Positions 1-11,450 of a stretch of 64,000 bases of DNA are shown here, one piece after another (the stretch's first letter is position 1; every line of letters starts with the position of its first letter). The translations under genes and the position numbers were made by a program. The stretch is from Alnus glutinosa (taxonomy: Eukaryota > Streptophyta > Magnoliopsida > Fagales > Betulaceae), in the NCBI RefSeq assembly GCF_958979055.1, contig NC_084886.1, positions 36,910,154 to 36,974,153 of the forward strand. The letters run 5' to 3'. Below the pieces are notes generated by a model. That model was not told where the DNA came from and searched no databases. It was given only the letters and a program-made list of their open reading frames with translations.

Positions 1-38
1 TGTGTGCATGTGTATTTGTGTGTGAAAGAGAGAGAGAC

Positions 39-260
39 CTGAACTTGGCAGTCATGGAACATGAGCCTCAACAAAGCTGCAGGTGAGGTGGGATCAGTGA
101 GAAAGATGGGTTGAAGGCCAGCTCTGACAATATCCTCAAGTTGTGGGCATGACTTCTCGTAAAAGTTGTACTGGAGAGCTCCTCCTTCAACCCCATTAAT
201 CCTGAGTACAACAAACATAAGGACCATTGCAACTATGGTTCTCATATCCATGTTATTCAT
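39..260 (-). CDS. Class III secretory peroxidase, first exon (gene continues beyond the left edge)
   Basis: The reverse strand encodes 74 residues ending exactly at a splice donor (GT at 38-37). Three in-frame ATGs lie at 260, 251 and 245; the longest is given and the true start is undecided. Residues 7-27 form a hydrophobic signal peptide. Mature-type sequence follows with the first conserved cysteine (KSCP) and the distal haem motif [10 protein letters not shown], containing the catalytic Arg and His. An intron directly after this motif, before the expected GCD, is the usual first-intron position in plant class III peroxidases. Such enzymes are secreted haem proteins that use hydrogen peroxide to oxidise phenolics in the wall or vacuole. 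The Met and Gln in RLMFHDCQV are less common than the usual HFHDCFV and recall the peroxidase 29 lineage (from memory). Remaining exons are outside the window. Confidence 0.9.
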
Positions 261-292
261 GATCAGATGGGAGCTTGAATTCAGATTTGCAC

Positions 293-300
293 TATTTATA
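293..300 (-). promoter_or_regulatory. TATA box of the peroxidase gene
   Basis: Reads TATAAATA on the minus strand, 33 bases upstream of the first possible ATG. Transcription would therefore start almost at that ATG, which favours the second or third in-frame ATG (251 or 245) as the real start. Confidence 0.55.
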
Positions 301-2362
301 AGCAGAGAAGCACCACACCACAGTACGTAGCCCTAACTAAAGAAATTACTTGTCCTATGTTATTGAATACTTTTATCTACTCGGATGACTAATTAATTAT
401 GATAATTAAGTACTTTGTAGGTTGGAAACATAGCAAACAGTGGGAATATCGACAGAAATCAGAAAAAGGGAAGATGGGTAAATTGCCCCTGGTTAATTTG
501 CTAGCGGTAAAAGTTTGGGAAAGGGATGAGTATTCGTCAAGAGAGGATTTTGTGGCCTTGTCCTTGAATACACAAATCCTTTTGCATTAAACTTGCAAGT
601 TTTAAATGCCATCTACCTTGTTATAAATTGTAAGTTTATTCACTTAAAATATTCTTAGAATTTAATAAATATAATACTGCAATAGAGAAGAACAATATGG
701 ATGGAAGGCAATAACCACCATCACCATAATAAGTTCTCTCTGTTTCTGTGTGTGTGTGTGTGTGTAGGGATAAGGATTAGTAACATTTATTTCTGAAAAA
801 TAAAATGATGAAAAGATCGAGAATTGTAGGACTAGATCTGAAAATTCAAATTGGCTGGTAACCAACATAGTAATTGGATGCTTAATATGGTCATATACAA
901 ATTAATTTATTTTCATCTACACTCCGAACAAGCTTTCTCAATTATCACAGGTGAAATTCAACATTTAATTTCCTTGGATTCCATCCTATCTCCATTTCAT
1001 TATTCATTTATATATATCGATCTATTAATTAATTATTGGTTGAGATGTTAATGTTCCCTGCTCTCTATAATTTCTTTATATGGGATAACTTTACTAAACC
1101 CGAAAAGGTGCAGTTAAGAGATTGATTCTGGGTTTGAAAATGACTGCATGCTAAACATCAACCATGTAGATCTCAATCAATGACATGACCATCCTCTCAC
1201 ATGTTTGGAAGACATTAAAGTATCTTTCTTTCTTATTTCTTTATGAGAGCACTAGCTAGTAACAGTTTCCATATAACCTATTCCCAAGCTTTCTTATTTC
1301 ACACGCAACAACTACCTTATTATTTCTTTAAATGTTGAGAATGCTATAGTATTACCAAATACATCGGGTAACACTTTAGGTTTCCTATACATTATTTTAA
1401 TATAAAACATCTCTCACCTCTCATCTTTTTGCCTTTCATTAGGGAAAATGTTGGGATTTTGTAAAAAATGTGAGGATAAGCAAGGAACTCATATTTTGTA
1501 AAAAAATAACATCTTAATGGTATAGAGAAAGATAATCAAAGCTATAGTCAAGTATATTTGGATAAGATAACAAAAAGTAATTATGTTCCTTAAATTTAGA
1601 GAAAATCGAAAAAAAACTGCTGTTGGTGCTCTTAGAATACGTACATCAAGAAAGTTTCACTGACCAAAGCTTGCTTTTTTTTCTTTTTAAATTTTTTCTA
1701 AGCAAATAATGATTGCCGAATATGTATTAGCTTCAATTGATATTAATGGCAACATCAATAGGTGGATTTCATTAATATGGATTGGACTGGGAGTGAATTA
1801 AGTCGTTCGCGAACAGGCTCAAGCTCAACTCGAATTAACTCAGTTTGAGCTTGGTTCATTTATTAAATGAACAGAGCTTGAATAAAAATTTAGACTCATT
1901 TATTAAATTAGCCAAACTTGTATAAGCTTGGTTTTACTCATAAAAGCTCGTATAATTTCATTTTTATTATTTTATAATATAACTTTTTTAAACTTTGTAA
2001 TGAGAACATTTATCTATTAAAAAAAATAAAAAGAAATTTTCTTTGTAATGTAATAAATATATATAACTTGAATTATTGTAATTGTGGGTTTGGATATATA
2101 AATATGTGTATTTGTGTGTGTATATAAGTGGGTTTATGGCTTTATGCGTATGTATAGGTGAGTGTGTATGTAATGAATGTATATGCATACTATAAGATAA
2201 ACATATAAACTTGAGACTAGATTGTTTAAGATTTGTGTTAATTTCTCTAATTACTCAAATAACAAATTGTAACCGTATTAAATAACTAGCAATTAGTGTA
2301 ATTTTTTTTTTTAAAAAAAAAAAAATTAAACAATCACGACATTTATTTTACATATAGAATGA
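301..2362. other. AT-rich intergenic DNA with element relics
   Basis: No gene seen. It holds a (GT)n run near 750-766, a degenerate copy at about 1240-1420 of the inverted-repeat element found again at 19341-20335 (shared tip resembling AGAGCACTAG and the shared stretch TACATCGGGTAACACT), and at about 1795-1960 a fragment rich in GAGCTTG/CTCAAGCTC words like those of the hAT-like element in PHYB intron 3. Short frames here have no recognisable protein similarity. Confidence 0.5.
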
Positions 2363-2372
2363 ATAAATTAAT

Positions 2373-2588
2373 GGGGTACTTACATTTTTCCCTCCATTAA
2401 CTACCAACCATTGTCAATATGCCCCCATGAACTGACGTATCGACCAAGAGAGAGTATCTAACTACCATTTTTATATAGTTTGCCCCTTCCGTTAGTCAGA
2501 CCTGTTAACTCGAACGGTCAAAGGGACATGTGCGCGTCACGTGCCGTCTAAGCCAATTTCCTTCCCATTTTGCCATCAACCTCGGTTG
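2373..2588 (+). repeat. Left terminal inverted repeat of the 9-kb MULE
   Basis: Pairs with 11226-11440 in reverse complement, sharing words such as AACTCGAACGGTCAAAGGG and CCATTGTCAATATGCCCC. The outermost bases are GGGGTACTTACA here and GAGTAATTACA at the other end. Confidence 0.88.
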
Positions 2589-2731
2589 CTTAACAAATCT
2601 GAACAAAAAAAATAAAAAAATGAAAAAAAATTCAAAAGAGGAACACTCGAAGCTTCTTCACGTCATTTTCGTATCTCCCACTTCCACTCGAAACAGCAAG
2701 AGTTCTTGAAGAGTTGACTTAAAGAGCAACA

Positions 2732-2860
2732 ATGTCGTGTTCACTGAAGAGCGAAGCTATGTTTGGAGAGCCCTTGTGCCGATGTGGACCCTGCACCTTT
2801 GAAGACTTCCTTCACCGAGGACAACTTCGGCCGTTTGTTCTACGGTTGTATTAATTTGAG
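2732..2860 (+). pseudogene. GRF-type zinc-finger protein fragment carried in the MULE
   Basis: A frame opening at the ATG at 2732 encodes the start of a GRF zinc finger (residues ending PLCRCG). After a one-base frame change the rest of the motif follows: TSFTEDNFGRLFYGC. A good splice donor (GTAAGT) lies at 2861. A possible second exon at roughly 4012-4225 encodes a lysine/glutamine-rich helix (MELNAKLYIEAIRYEMQ). The pattern CxCG...TSxTxxNxGRxFYxC is the GRF zinc finger, a nucleic-acid-binding module often found in plant transposon-associated proteins. The frame break makes this a remnant. Whether it is the element's own second gene or captured host sequence cannot be decided here. Confidence 0.55.
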
Positions 2861-3596
2861 GTAAGTATTTTTTTCATAGATTTGTAACTTTAAAGATTGG
2901 GTTTCAGACTTGATGGGTACTTCTATTATATTTCGTAGATAGTATGTAATTTTTTTTAGGATTTGAAAGTTTAAATCTTAGATCCAGATTCTTGTTTTTG
3001 GAATTTTGCTTTTGTTGTTGTTGAGCTGTTTCTTGTTTTTGCCCGAGTTGTTTTTTAGTTTTATTTTTGGGTTGGTTTTTTTGCTTGATCTGTTTCTTCA
3101 TCGCATATTTTTTTTTTGTTTTTGAGTTAAGTCAAAAACATGTTATGTAATGCTATGTTATTGTGTACGATGGAGGTTTATAGATAGTAGATATAGTTTT
3201 GAGAAGTGAGTTCCTTCTTGTTTTGGTAGTTACGATTTTGCTTTTGTAGAGTTTTATTGGCCCCTTATTTGTGTGAATGTGTATAATGGTGCATGTGTTT
3301 GTGTGGATATTTATGTTTGAATGTAATAATTTGTCAGAAAGTATTAACCACGGTGTGCTTCATGTGCTAAAGTATTAACTATTGAACATAGTGACATTAT
3401 TGTTAATACTTTCATATCTTATTGTCACTTATGTTAAATTCAATCAAAAGCAACAACAAGTATAAGAGATATGAAGTATTAACTTTGTGGTATGTATGAT
3501 GTTTATTTTGCTTATATGGAATAAATAATAATCACATCTAGAAAATCCAATATATACTTTGCTTATATTTAGTAAATCAAAATTAATACTTATGAA

Positions 3597-3775
3597 ATGC
3601 TAATATGAACATTGTGCATCCGAATGTGACTAATATGAACATTATGCATCCGAATGTGATTGATGTCTCGAAGGTGTCATTATTCATTTGAACATTGTGC
3701 ATCCGAATGTGGCTAATATGTTCCCATTGTGCATCAGAATTAATGTGATTGATGCCTTGAAGGTGTCATTTTATA
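3597..3775 (+). repeat. Short degenerate tandem repeat inside the MULE
   Basis: About four imperfect copies of a 30-35 base unit built around GAACATTGTGCATCCGAATGTG, with a longer-period copy of the ending ATGTGATTGATG..CGAAGGTGTCATT. Non-coding as far as I can see. Confidence 0.6.
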
Positions 3776-4796
3776 GACCCTGTTTAGCTTGTGTTGCATT
3801 CAACACTTTACAACTCAAAATATCAGTGAGTAGCGAACATTAATAGTGTTAATGCAGTCTTGTTAACTACCTAAACTTATGAAAATAACACTCAGTCACA
3901 CATTAATAGTGTTAATTATGATAGTAAAGTGATATCAACTCTTAATTATAATTGGCCTTTTATTTAATGTTTTTTAACGTTGATAAACTAACTTGATTTT
4001 ATGGCCTTTAATTTGAATAAGCTGGTTGGTCATGTGGATTCTTCCAATGGAAAAATACTAACATGTGTGACCATGCCAAATGATTGTTGGGTCGTTTGCA
4101 ACACAGATTCACGGCTCAGAACAAATAGATTATGGAATTGAATGCGAAGTTATATATTGAAGCAATTCGATATGAGATGCAAGTGAAACAGTCCAAGACA
4201 AATATTCAATTTTTGGCAATTTCCTGAATTTTTTTTGGTGTCTTTGCAGTTGTGTTTTGGAGCAACTATTATGTTGCATGTAATGAACATTTGCACTATA
4301 AACGGCTACCATGAAAAAAAAAATGGTTTATGAAACTTTGTTATTCGATATGTAAGTTTGAAACTTTGTAGTGTATTGTGTATTGGTAAACTTTGTAATG
4401 AGTCGTGTATTGTTAAACTATGACTAGTGTATTGGTAGACTTGTAATGACTAATGTACTTGTAATGTATCACTACAAAAAAAATGGCTTTTTGAGCTGTT
4501 TTTGTTAGAGCCGTTTTAACAAAACAACTCTAATTTGAGCTATTTTAAACTAAAACGGCTCCAATTAGAGCTGCATTTTCTAAAACGGATCTAATTAATT
4601 TTAAGCCGTTTTTATTAAAACGGCTCCAATTGAAGCTGTTTTCATTAAAACAAGTAAAATTAGTTTGAGCCGTTTTTAAAGCGGCCTCTAATTTGAGCCG
4701 TTTTAGCAAAACGGCTCTAATTACAGCCGTTTTTTTTTAAAAAAAAAATGTCTTAAATTAGAGACGTTTAAACAAAAAAAAAAAGGTCTCACATTG

Positions 4797-5268
4797 ATCG
4801 TACCACGTTCCATCACTTAGATCCTACCACAATCGATCACATAGATCGTACCACGATAGATCACTTGATCGTACCACGTTCCATCACATAGATCGTACCA
4901 CGATCGATCACATTGATCGTACCACGACCGATCACACTTAGATCGTACCACGATCGATCTCACTTAGATCGTACCACGATCGATCTCACTTAAATCGTAC
5001 CACGAACAATCACACTTAAATCGTACCACGATCGATCACATAGATCGTACTACGACTGATCATATAGATCGTACCATGATCGATCACATTAATCGTACCA
5101 CGACCGATCATATAGATCGTGCCACGACTGATCACATAGATCGTACCAGGATCGATCACACTTAGATCCTACTACGATCGATCACATAGATCGTACCACG
5201 ATCGTACCACGATCGATCACACATGATCGTACCACGATCCATTACATAGATCCTACCACGATCGATCA
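4797..5268 (+). repeat. Minisatellite array inside the CACTA element
   Basis: About 20 variable copies of a 20-25 base unit near GATCGTACCACGATCGATCA plus CATA or CACTTA. The unit contains the palindrome CGATCG and many GATC sites. It follows the left subterminal region directly. Confidence 0.85.
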
Positions 5269-5747
5269 CATTTAATTTTTTTTTTATAATTTTCCGTTTT
5301 TTTTAAACAAAAATTTGTTTTTTTATTTTTTTTTCCTTTTTTATTTAATTTTTTTTTAAAAAAAATATTTTTTATGTGTACTTTTCCCTATAATTAATAT
5401 GTAATACTATATTTAATTAACTAGTATACTATATGCTTAGTTATCAAAAAATTAATTAAAAATAAAAATAAGTGATTGGAGCCGTTTTTGCAAAAAAAAG
5501 AGGCTCCAATTGGAGCCATTTTGGAAAACGGCTCTAAATTTTGGGGCCCTTCGCGCGGATACGAAATTTTTCGTGTCCCGCATGCGCACAGCCAAAAAAA
5601 ATTCTACTTTTTGAATTTTAATTTTTTTTTTCCTTTCACACACCCATAAAATATTTGGATCTCTCTTTCTTTACTCTCTCTCTGCATAACTCTCAATCAT
5701 CTTCCTTTCTCCCTTTCTTTCGTCTTTCTTATTCTTCTTGTCCCTTC

Positions 5748-5782
<35 letters not shown>

Positions 5783-5881
5783 ACGACCACCGTCGACGTG
5801 GGTCTCTTGAGTTTTGATATTTTAATTTGTGAAAAAAATGCATGTTGCTTATTTCTGATGGATTTCCCATTTTTTGACTAG

Positions 5882-5964
5882 GTAACTCCTGAGTCTCATA
5901 CTGGATATGTCCAGGTGATATTGTGATTGAATTTGATGGGAAGCCTGTTAAAAGCATCAAGAAG
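5882..5964 (+). pseudogene. Captured Deg/HtrA-protease PDZ-domain exon, frameshifted
   Basis: After a splice acceptor (ACTAG) the sequence encodes VTPESHTG and then, one frame over, GDIVIEFDGKPVKSIKK, ending at a GTATTT donor. This is the ligand-binding half of a PDZ domain as found in Deg/HtrA serine proteases (PGDV-x-x-FDGKPV pattern; plant Deg14-like proteins are the closest I recall). A one-base loss before GDIV breaks the frame. The intron ends suggest genomic capture, not a processed transcript. Only this exon is recognisable, so it is a fragment of a host gene carried by the CACTA element. Confidence 0.6.
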
Positions 5965-7474
5965 GTATTTGTTGTTTTGTTTAGTTTTCTTTTTTTGCAG
6001 CTTTGTTGTTGCGGTATTGGGTGTTTCTGTTGTAAAGGTTTTGGTGTTTTGTGTTGTCTACTGCTTTGTTGTTACAGTAATATGATAGAATTTTTTTCTC
6101 CTGATTATGATTCATCTAGCCATGGTTGCAGCAAAGGTGCTCGACAAGATGCGGCAAAGAACGCATAGAAAAAGAAAAAGAGAAAGAACAAGGACCGTAT
6201 ATATATATATATATATATTATAATCTGTTTGGTTGCACGGAAAATGGGGAAAAGAAAAAGAAAAGAAAAGAATCAATGGTGGATTTTAATTAGTTTTCTA
6301 GGTAACCAAACGCTACTCTACAAGTCCCTTTTCTTTTTTCTTTTTTCTTTTTTACATTTTTTATTTATTTAGAGCCGTTTTAGGGTCCTTTAAACGACTC
6401 TAATTTTTGAACCGCTTTTTTAAAGCGGCTGTAACCATTTTGAGCATCTCTAAAAAAGCTGTTCTAACCGGTTAGAGCCGTTTTAGGTAAAAACGGCTCA
6501 ATTCAGGTCTTTAATACTTGATGTGTTGACCCGTTCTCAAAACAGTTAAAAAAAAAGTGCAAATTGTTTAGAGCCATTTTAAGGGCTTAAAACGGCTTTA
6601 AATACCTTTTTTTTGTAGTGAATGTTTGTAATGACTAATGTTCAAATTTGAATTCGATTGGTAGCCTAATGCCTTATTTTGTAATTTGTATTGTATTAAC
6701 TAATGTACTTGTAATGTTTGTAATATGATGTTTATTTGAATTCGGTTGGTAGCATATGGTAGTTCAATGCCCTACTTTGGTTAGGGTTATCATTTTATGA
6801 TGGCATTTTGACAATTATTGTTAGTTCATGGAGGGAAAATGTAAATAATCCGTATCATTAAATGACATGAAATTTGGTATTGGTGATTGTAAATTGATCA
6901 GTATTACACAAAAGTTTGACAATCTCAAACTGATTCAGTATTGCATGTTTATTTGGCCTGAATTCTCCAACAAACCTAAAGTACAATATTTCCAACATAC
7001 CAAAAAAGAGGTAATTTCCAACCACAAGACCAACATAGTTCATCAATATATATTTACATGATACATACACCAACTCCAAATTGATTAATTACATTCCCTG
7101 TAGAAACAACAACTTTATTTGGCCTCTTATCTCTAACAAATCTAAACAACAATATTCCTAACAACAACCACAATACAGGTCATCAACCTAGATTTCCTAC
7201 AAACCTAAACACATGCACAACAATCCTGTCACCAACATAATCCACATAACCACAACAACAACAACCAATTGGTTCCAACAACATCATAAAAAACAACATA
7301 TAAACATTGTTGCTACATAAGCACAAATTCAAGAACTTCAAGGACACCCCTCGGCCTTACAAACACAACCATAATGTCAAACTGTTACTTCATATATAAC
7401 TAACAACACCAAAATGTTCCTTGTTCTTTCCCAACCAACATAAACACATGCACAACTATATTTTCAATATTCTA

Positions 7475-9537
7475 TCAAGGCTGCCATATTGGTCTTTTCC
7501 CTTTGTCTTTGTTCTTGGCTTCCATGCATTGGATACCATTCTCAATAGTTGGTACCAGAACTCTTGCTGATCTTCTTGAAGGTTCCCGAATAACAACTCC
7601 TAATGCCCTAGCGGGTTCTCGAATGACCACCGCTGGTGCAGTTGTTGGTTGACGAGCATCCTCTATGAGATCAACAGTTGGTATTTTGTTATTGGGATCC
7701 GGCTTCTTAAACGTAGCTAACAACCTACCAGATCTTCTAGTAGGTACACTGTAATATCCAAGACCCAATGTCTTTTGTCTAGGAGGTGCAGTTGTGGGTT
7801 CAGTGACCTATGTCACACATGAAGAGTTAATAAGTCGATGTGGTATTTAATTATAAATAGAGTTTTATTTGTTCATGTGTGTATTTACATACATTTGTGG
7901 GGTTTCCTTTTCCTAATGGCCGAGTATGCATTGAGTCAAAGTTTGTCTTAATCCTTTTGGTAGAAGGAGGCTGCATATGCAACATAATCATTAGAAATAA
8001 CACAAATATATAATACGATAATAACAAATGTTACTGATACATACATCAACAGTATTAGATGCGATTCTCTTGCTGGGTCTTGAAACAGGAGGTGCAAGTG
8101 TAGATGACTGTGTAGGTTGTGAATTATCAGCAATTGGTTGAGAAGGAATCTGCAACACAAAACAACCAAAGTTAGTAAAATCATTACCTATGTTGGCAAT
8201 AACATTTTATTATAAACATATGTTAAGGATATATACTTACATCATCAAAACTCAACTCCGTTGCAGTGCTCGTGGGTACACTTATTCGTGACCACACTCC
8301 TTCACCTTAGCCCTGTACAATTGTTTGGTAGTGACATCTACATTCCATCTCCTTTTTACATGCATCATCATATAGAGATGCAAGTGGATAGTTTGGCTGT
8401 CTTAAATTTGTGGACCATTCTATCTGCAATCCACCTAGACGTTACAATATATCGAAGACTTGTAACATCTTGTACACTGATGCTTAGGGTTCAGTGACCT
8501 AAGCATAAAAGTCACCTCACTCGTTACCATTGAGCCATAAACTCTCCAAGGACAACCCTTGTCCCTACTCCTACACACTCCAATCACATGGTCCCCATCA
8601 TTTTTTGTGAACACAACATCCTTCCCTCCAAACAAATTGTATTCCCTCACAGCTTTGCTGAATTGAGCAGCTGATTCAAATGACATACCAACATCCAAAT
8701 GTGGGTCTTCCACGTCCACATCCTCAAACTGAGAAGTCTTAGTAACAAACTTAGCCCTACTAGCCGCCTCATATTTCTCATCACTTTTAGAGAGAGTAAT
8801 CAAGATATCACTTCTAGCCAAATTAGAAGATACCTCATCCTCTTCTACATCATCCAACAATTGGCCATCCAAAGTAGCTGGACCACTTGAGCCACCAACA
8901 TGAGTGGTCTCTGGTTGAGCTGCCTTTTCATTGCCACCCTCCTCATAGCCACCCTCATCATGGCAACTTGCCACATCACTCTCTCCACCATCCTCCTCAT
9001 CAAAATCAGGAAGAAAATCAACATCATGGTTTGATGTACCAGCTTCTGGTTAGCCCCATCCTATGTATCGTCATCATCACTCATCAATGACCTCCAGTAT
9101 GGGTCATTTATAATCTTCATTCTCCTTTCCTCATCACCACTATCCTCAACCTCATCACCCTCACCCACATATGAGCCTACTTCATCACCAACATTTACAA
9201 AAGAAACATTGTACAGTAGTAAAAGTTTATGACCTAAATGAACCTCAACCATTCTGATGACATCCGCATCAGAAGTTAAGAAAACTAACCCATCATCTAG
9301 ATCTCTATCGGGTTCTCGATAGTAAATCAGATCACCTGGTTGGTATCCAAACTTCCTCACTACCGTTTCAATCTCAAAAAAGGAGAGACAATCCAGGTCA
9401 TAGGACTCTTCGTACAACCCTATATCCCCTTCAACATATATGCTCTTGTATCGCCTATCAAACCAGCCCCCACGATGAACCCTAAAAATGACGTCGTTGC
9501 TTGCCATTTTATATGTAACACGACATCGAAAGAACAA
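7475..9537 (-). pseudogene. MURA-type MULE transposase, N-terminal domains and C-terminal tail only
   Basis: From 9537 (or the Met at 9507) downwards the minus strand encodes a PB1-like MULE N-terminal domain ending in NDPYWRSLMSDDDD. An acidic linker follows, then the MuDR DNA-binding zinc-finger region (8974-8435: GMSFESAAQFSKAVREY, then CRSRDKGCPW and KHQC). A stop near 9061 and frame changes near 9040 and 8460 break it. Past the finger, SRWIADRMV and LYRAKVKECG can still be read in other frames. Near 8290 the sequence jumps to a serine/proline-rich C-terminal tail spread over phase-0 exons 8241 upwards, 8045-8149, 7893-7970 and 7475-7807. The DDE catalytic core and SWIM finger are missing, so it cannot encode an active transposase. 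Confidence 0.78.
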
Positions 9538-10455
9538 ACATTTTTATTTGGTAAGTGACAATGAATTGATCTTGACACGCAAATAACTAATACAAACCAT
9601 ATACTATAGAATTGGCAGACAAAAAAAAAAGAAAAAAAAAGAAGCAAAGTGGAAAGACATAAAGGATGGACACGTAACTATACTATACTATAGTTTTCTT
9701 TTCTTTGGTAAGTGACACTTAACAATACTATACTGTTAATCCAAAAAATAAGCAACTAAGTAACTAATGTGAAGTATATACAATAGAAGTGACAAACAAA
9801 AATAAATCAAGCAAAGTGGAAAGACAAAAAATACATGTGGCAGACAAAAAAGCATCAAAAGGTGTTAAAAAGAAAAAGAAAAAAAAAATCAATATTCCAA
9901 ACAAAAAGTTCCCTACGTATTGGTTTGAATTGAGTTTTAAATAAACATTGACTAACTCTACTTCACATTATAATAAGATTCTCAAATTGTAACTACTTTT
10001 CCTATAAGCTTACAAATTGTAAGTAATTTTTTTTTTCAAGCATTGGAAGAACATATTTAATTTGATTGGTTCAGTTGTTGGAAGACCCCTATGTTTAGTT
10101 AGATATATTCCATTGCGTGGTTAATTAGGATTTGGGACGGTTTTTGTCCCCAACAAAAAATTTGATTTAGATTTAATTGTCTTATATACATTGATATATG
10201 TTCATGCATGTAAAACGATGAAACACAAGGGTAACTGAACACAATTTATGCAGTTATTGAACCCTTTGAGACCATATTCATTGTAAAACTAAGAGTGTGA
10301 TATTTTGTCATTTGTAATTGCAATGAGTGATGATTTATTATTGTTTGTTTTATAGGTGTATAAGGAATTAGGAGTTTCAAAATTTTAGTTAAATTTGATA
10401 ATAGGGGCAGTATGGATATGCATTTGAATAACCTGTTTGATAGATTCCAGGAGCA

Positions 10456-10760
10456 ATTCAGGACCACTTCATGAAAAAAAAAAATGCCACTTCAGGAAAA
10501 AAAAAAAAAAAAAAAACACCCAACAAACAAATTGGAACAAATGGGACCATTTCAGGGAAAAAAAAGCAAAAACCCAACACACGAACGGAAAAAAAAAAAA
10601 AAAAATGGAACCACTTCAGGAAAAAAAAAATGGAATAAAGGGGACCACTTCAGGAAAAAACAAAAAAAAAAAAAAAGAAAAAAGAAAAAAGCAACAAAAG
10701 CAAACCAAACCAAACACTGACAAAGGGGCGACCACCGCGGGACCACTTCGGACAAAAATG
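10456..10760 (+). repeat. A-rich tandem repeat near the right end of the MULE
   Basis: Six or more copies of a core near GGACCACTTCAGG, each followed by 8-18 adenines, with variable spacers. The lysine-rich plus-strand frames and phenylalanine-rich minus-strand frames here come from this repeat and are not genes. Confidence 0.7.
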
Positions 10761-11225
10761 AAACCAATAAACAAGTAAACGACCAAATCCCAAGTAGCAA
10801 AACTATGGGTACCACCAACAAATAACAGTAAAAAAAAGAAATCAACAGCTTTGATGCTATAACTTAATGAAAACAAAAGAATAAATAAAAATATTTACAA
10901 TGCTGAAAATCTCGAGTGATTTTTAGATTACTTGTAGCAGATCTATTGGGTTTGGGACGGTTTGATGTTCGAAGATCGCGTTAGGTCTGAGTAAAATTTC
11001 TAGGGCTTTGAGTGCTGACAGTGAAGTGTGTGGTGTTCATCCAAAAGAGAGTGAAGTACTGTGCGGCGCAACAATGCTCAAATTAGGTTAGTTCGGACAT
11101 TCACACACGGGGGGACGGGGCATTTCAGGTATTCTATATGCAAAACTAAGGGTATATGTGTAAATCAATAAGTGAAATTTTTGAAATTCAGCCAGTTTTT
11201 TAATAAAGGTATATTCGTCTTTTAA

Positions 11226-11440
11226 CAACCGAGACTGAGGGCAAAATGGGAAGAAAATCGGCTTAAACAGCACGTGAGGCGCACATGGCCCTTTGACCGT
11301 TCGAGTTAACGGGTTTGACTGACAGAAGGGGACAAACTATGTAAAAATGATAGTTGGATATTCTCTTTCGGTCGATGTGTCAGTTCATTGGGGCATATTG
11401 ACAATGGCTGGTAGTTGATAGGGGGAAAATGTAATTACTC
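11226..11440 (-). repeat. Right terminal inverted repeat of the 9-kb MULE
   Basis: Reverse-complement partner of 2373-2588. The 10-base target duplication follows immediately at 11441-11450. Confidence 0.88.
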
Positions 11441-11450
11441 ATAAATTAAT

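Larger units (their letters stand above)
4470..6620. mobile_element. Non-autonomous CACTA element nested in the MULE
   Basis: It begins CACTACAAAAAAAATGG and ends TTTTTTTTGTAGTG, the hallmark ends of the En/Spm (CACTA) superfamily. About 200-250 bases at each end hold many copies, in both directions, of a subterminal word close to GAGCCGTTTT / AAAACGGCTC, the usual transposase-binding repeats of this superfamily. Flanking trinucleotides are TAT (4467-4469) and AAT (6621-6623), so the expected 3-base duplication is present only with one mismatch. No transposase is encoded. The interior holds a tandem array (4797-5268), a CT tract and a captured protease fragment (5882-5964). Confidence 0.88.
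2373..11440. mobile_element. Mutator-like element (MULE), 9.07 kb, non-autonomous deletion derivative
   Basis: The element is bounded by inverted repeats of about 215 bases (2373-2588 and 11226-11440) that align along their whole length. It is flanked by a perfect 10-base target duplication, ATAAATTAAT, at 2363-2372 and 11441-11450. Long terminal repeats and a 9-11 base duplication are diagnostic of MULEs. Inside, the minus strand carries a decayed MURA-type transposase gene without its catalytic core, the plus strand carries a GRF zinc-finger remnant, and a CACTA element is nested at 4470-6620. The perfect duplication and well matched ends suggest a fairly recent insertion, although the coding parts are already broken. 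It lies between the peroxidase and the pectinesterase genes. Confidence 0.9.

Noticed and set aside
4467..6623. Exact 3-base target duplication for the CACTA element
   Set aside because: Flanks are TAT and AAT, one mismatch; the element is called on its ends and subterminal repeats instead.
10437..10876. Lys-rich plus-strand and Phe-rich minus-strand frames
   Set aside because: They are translations of the A-run repeat inside the MULE.
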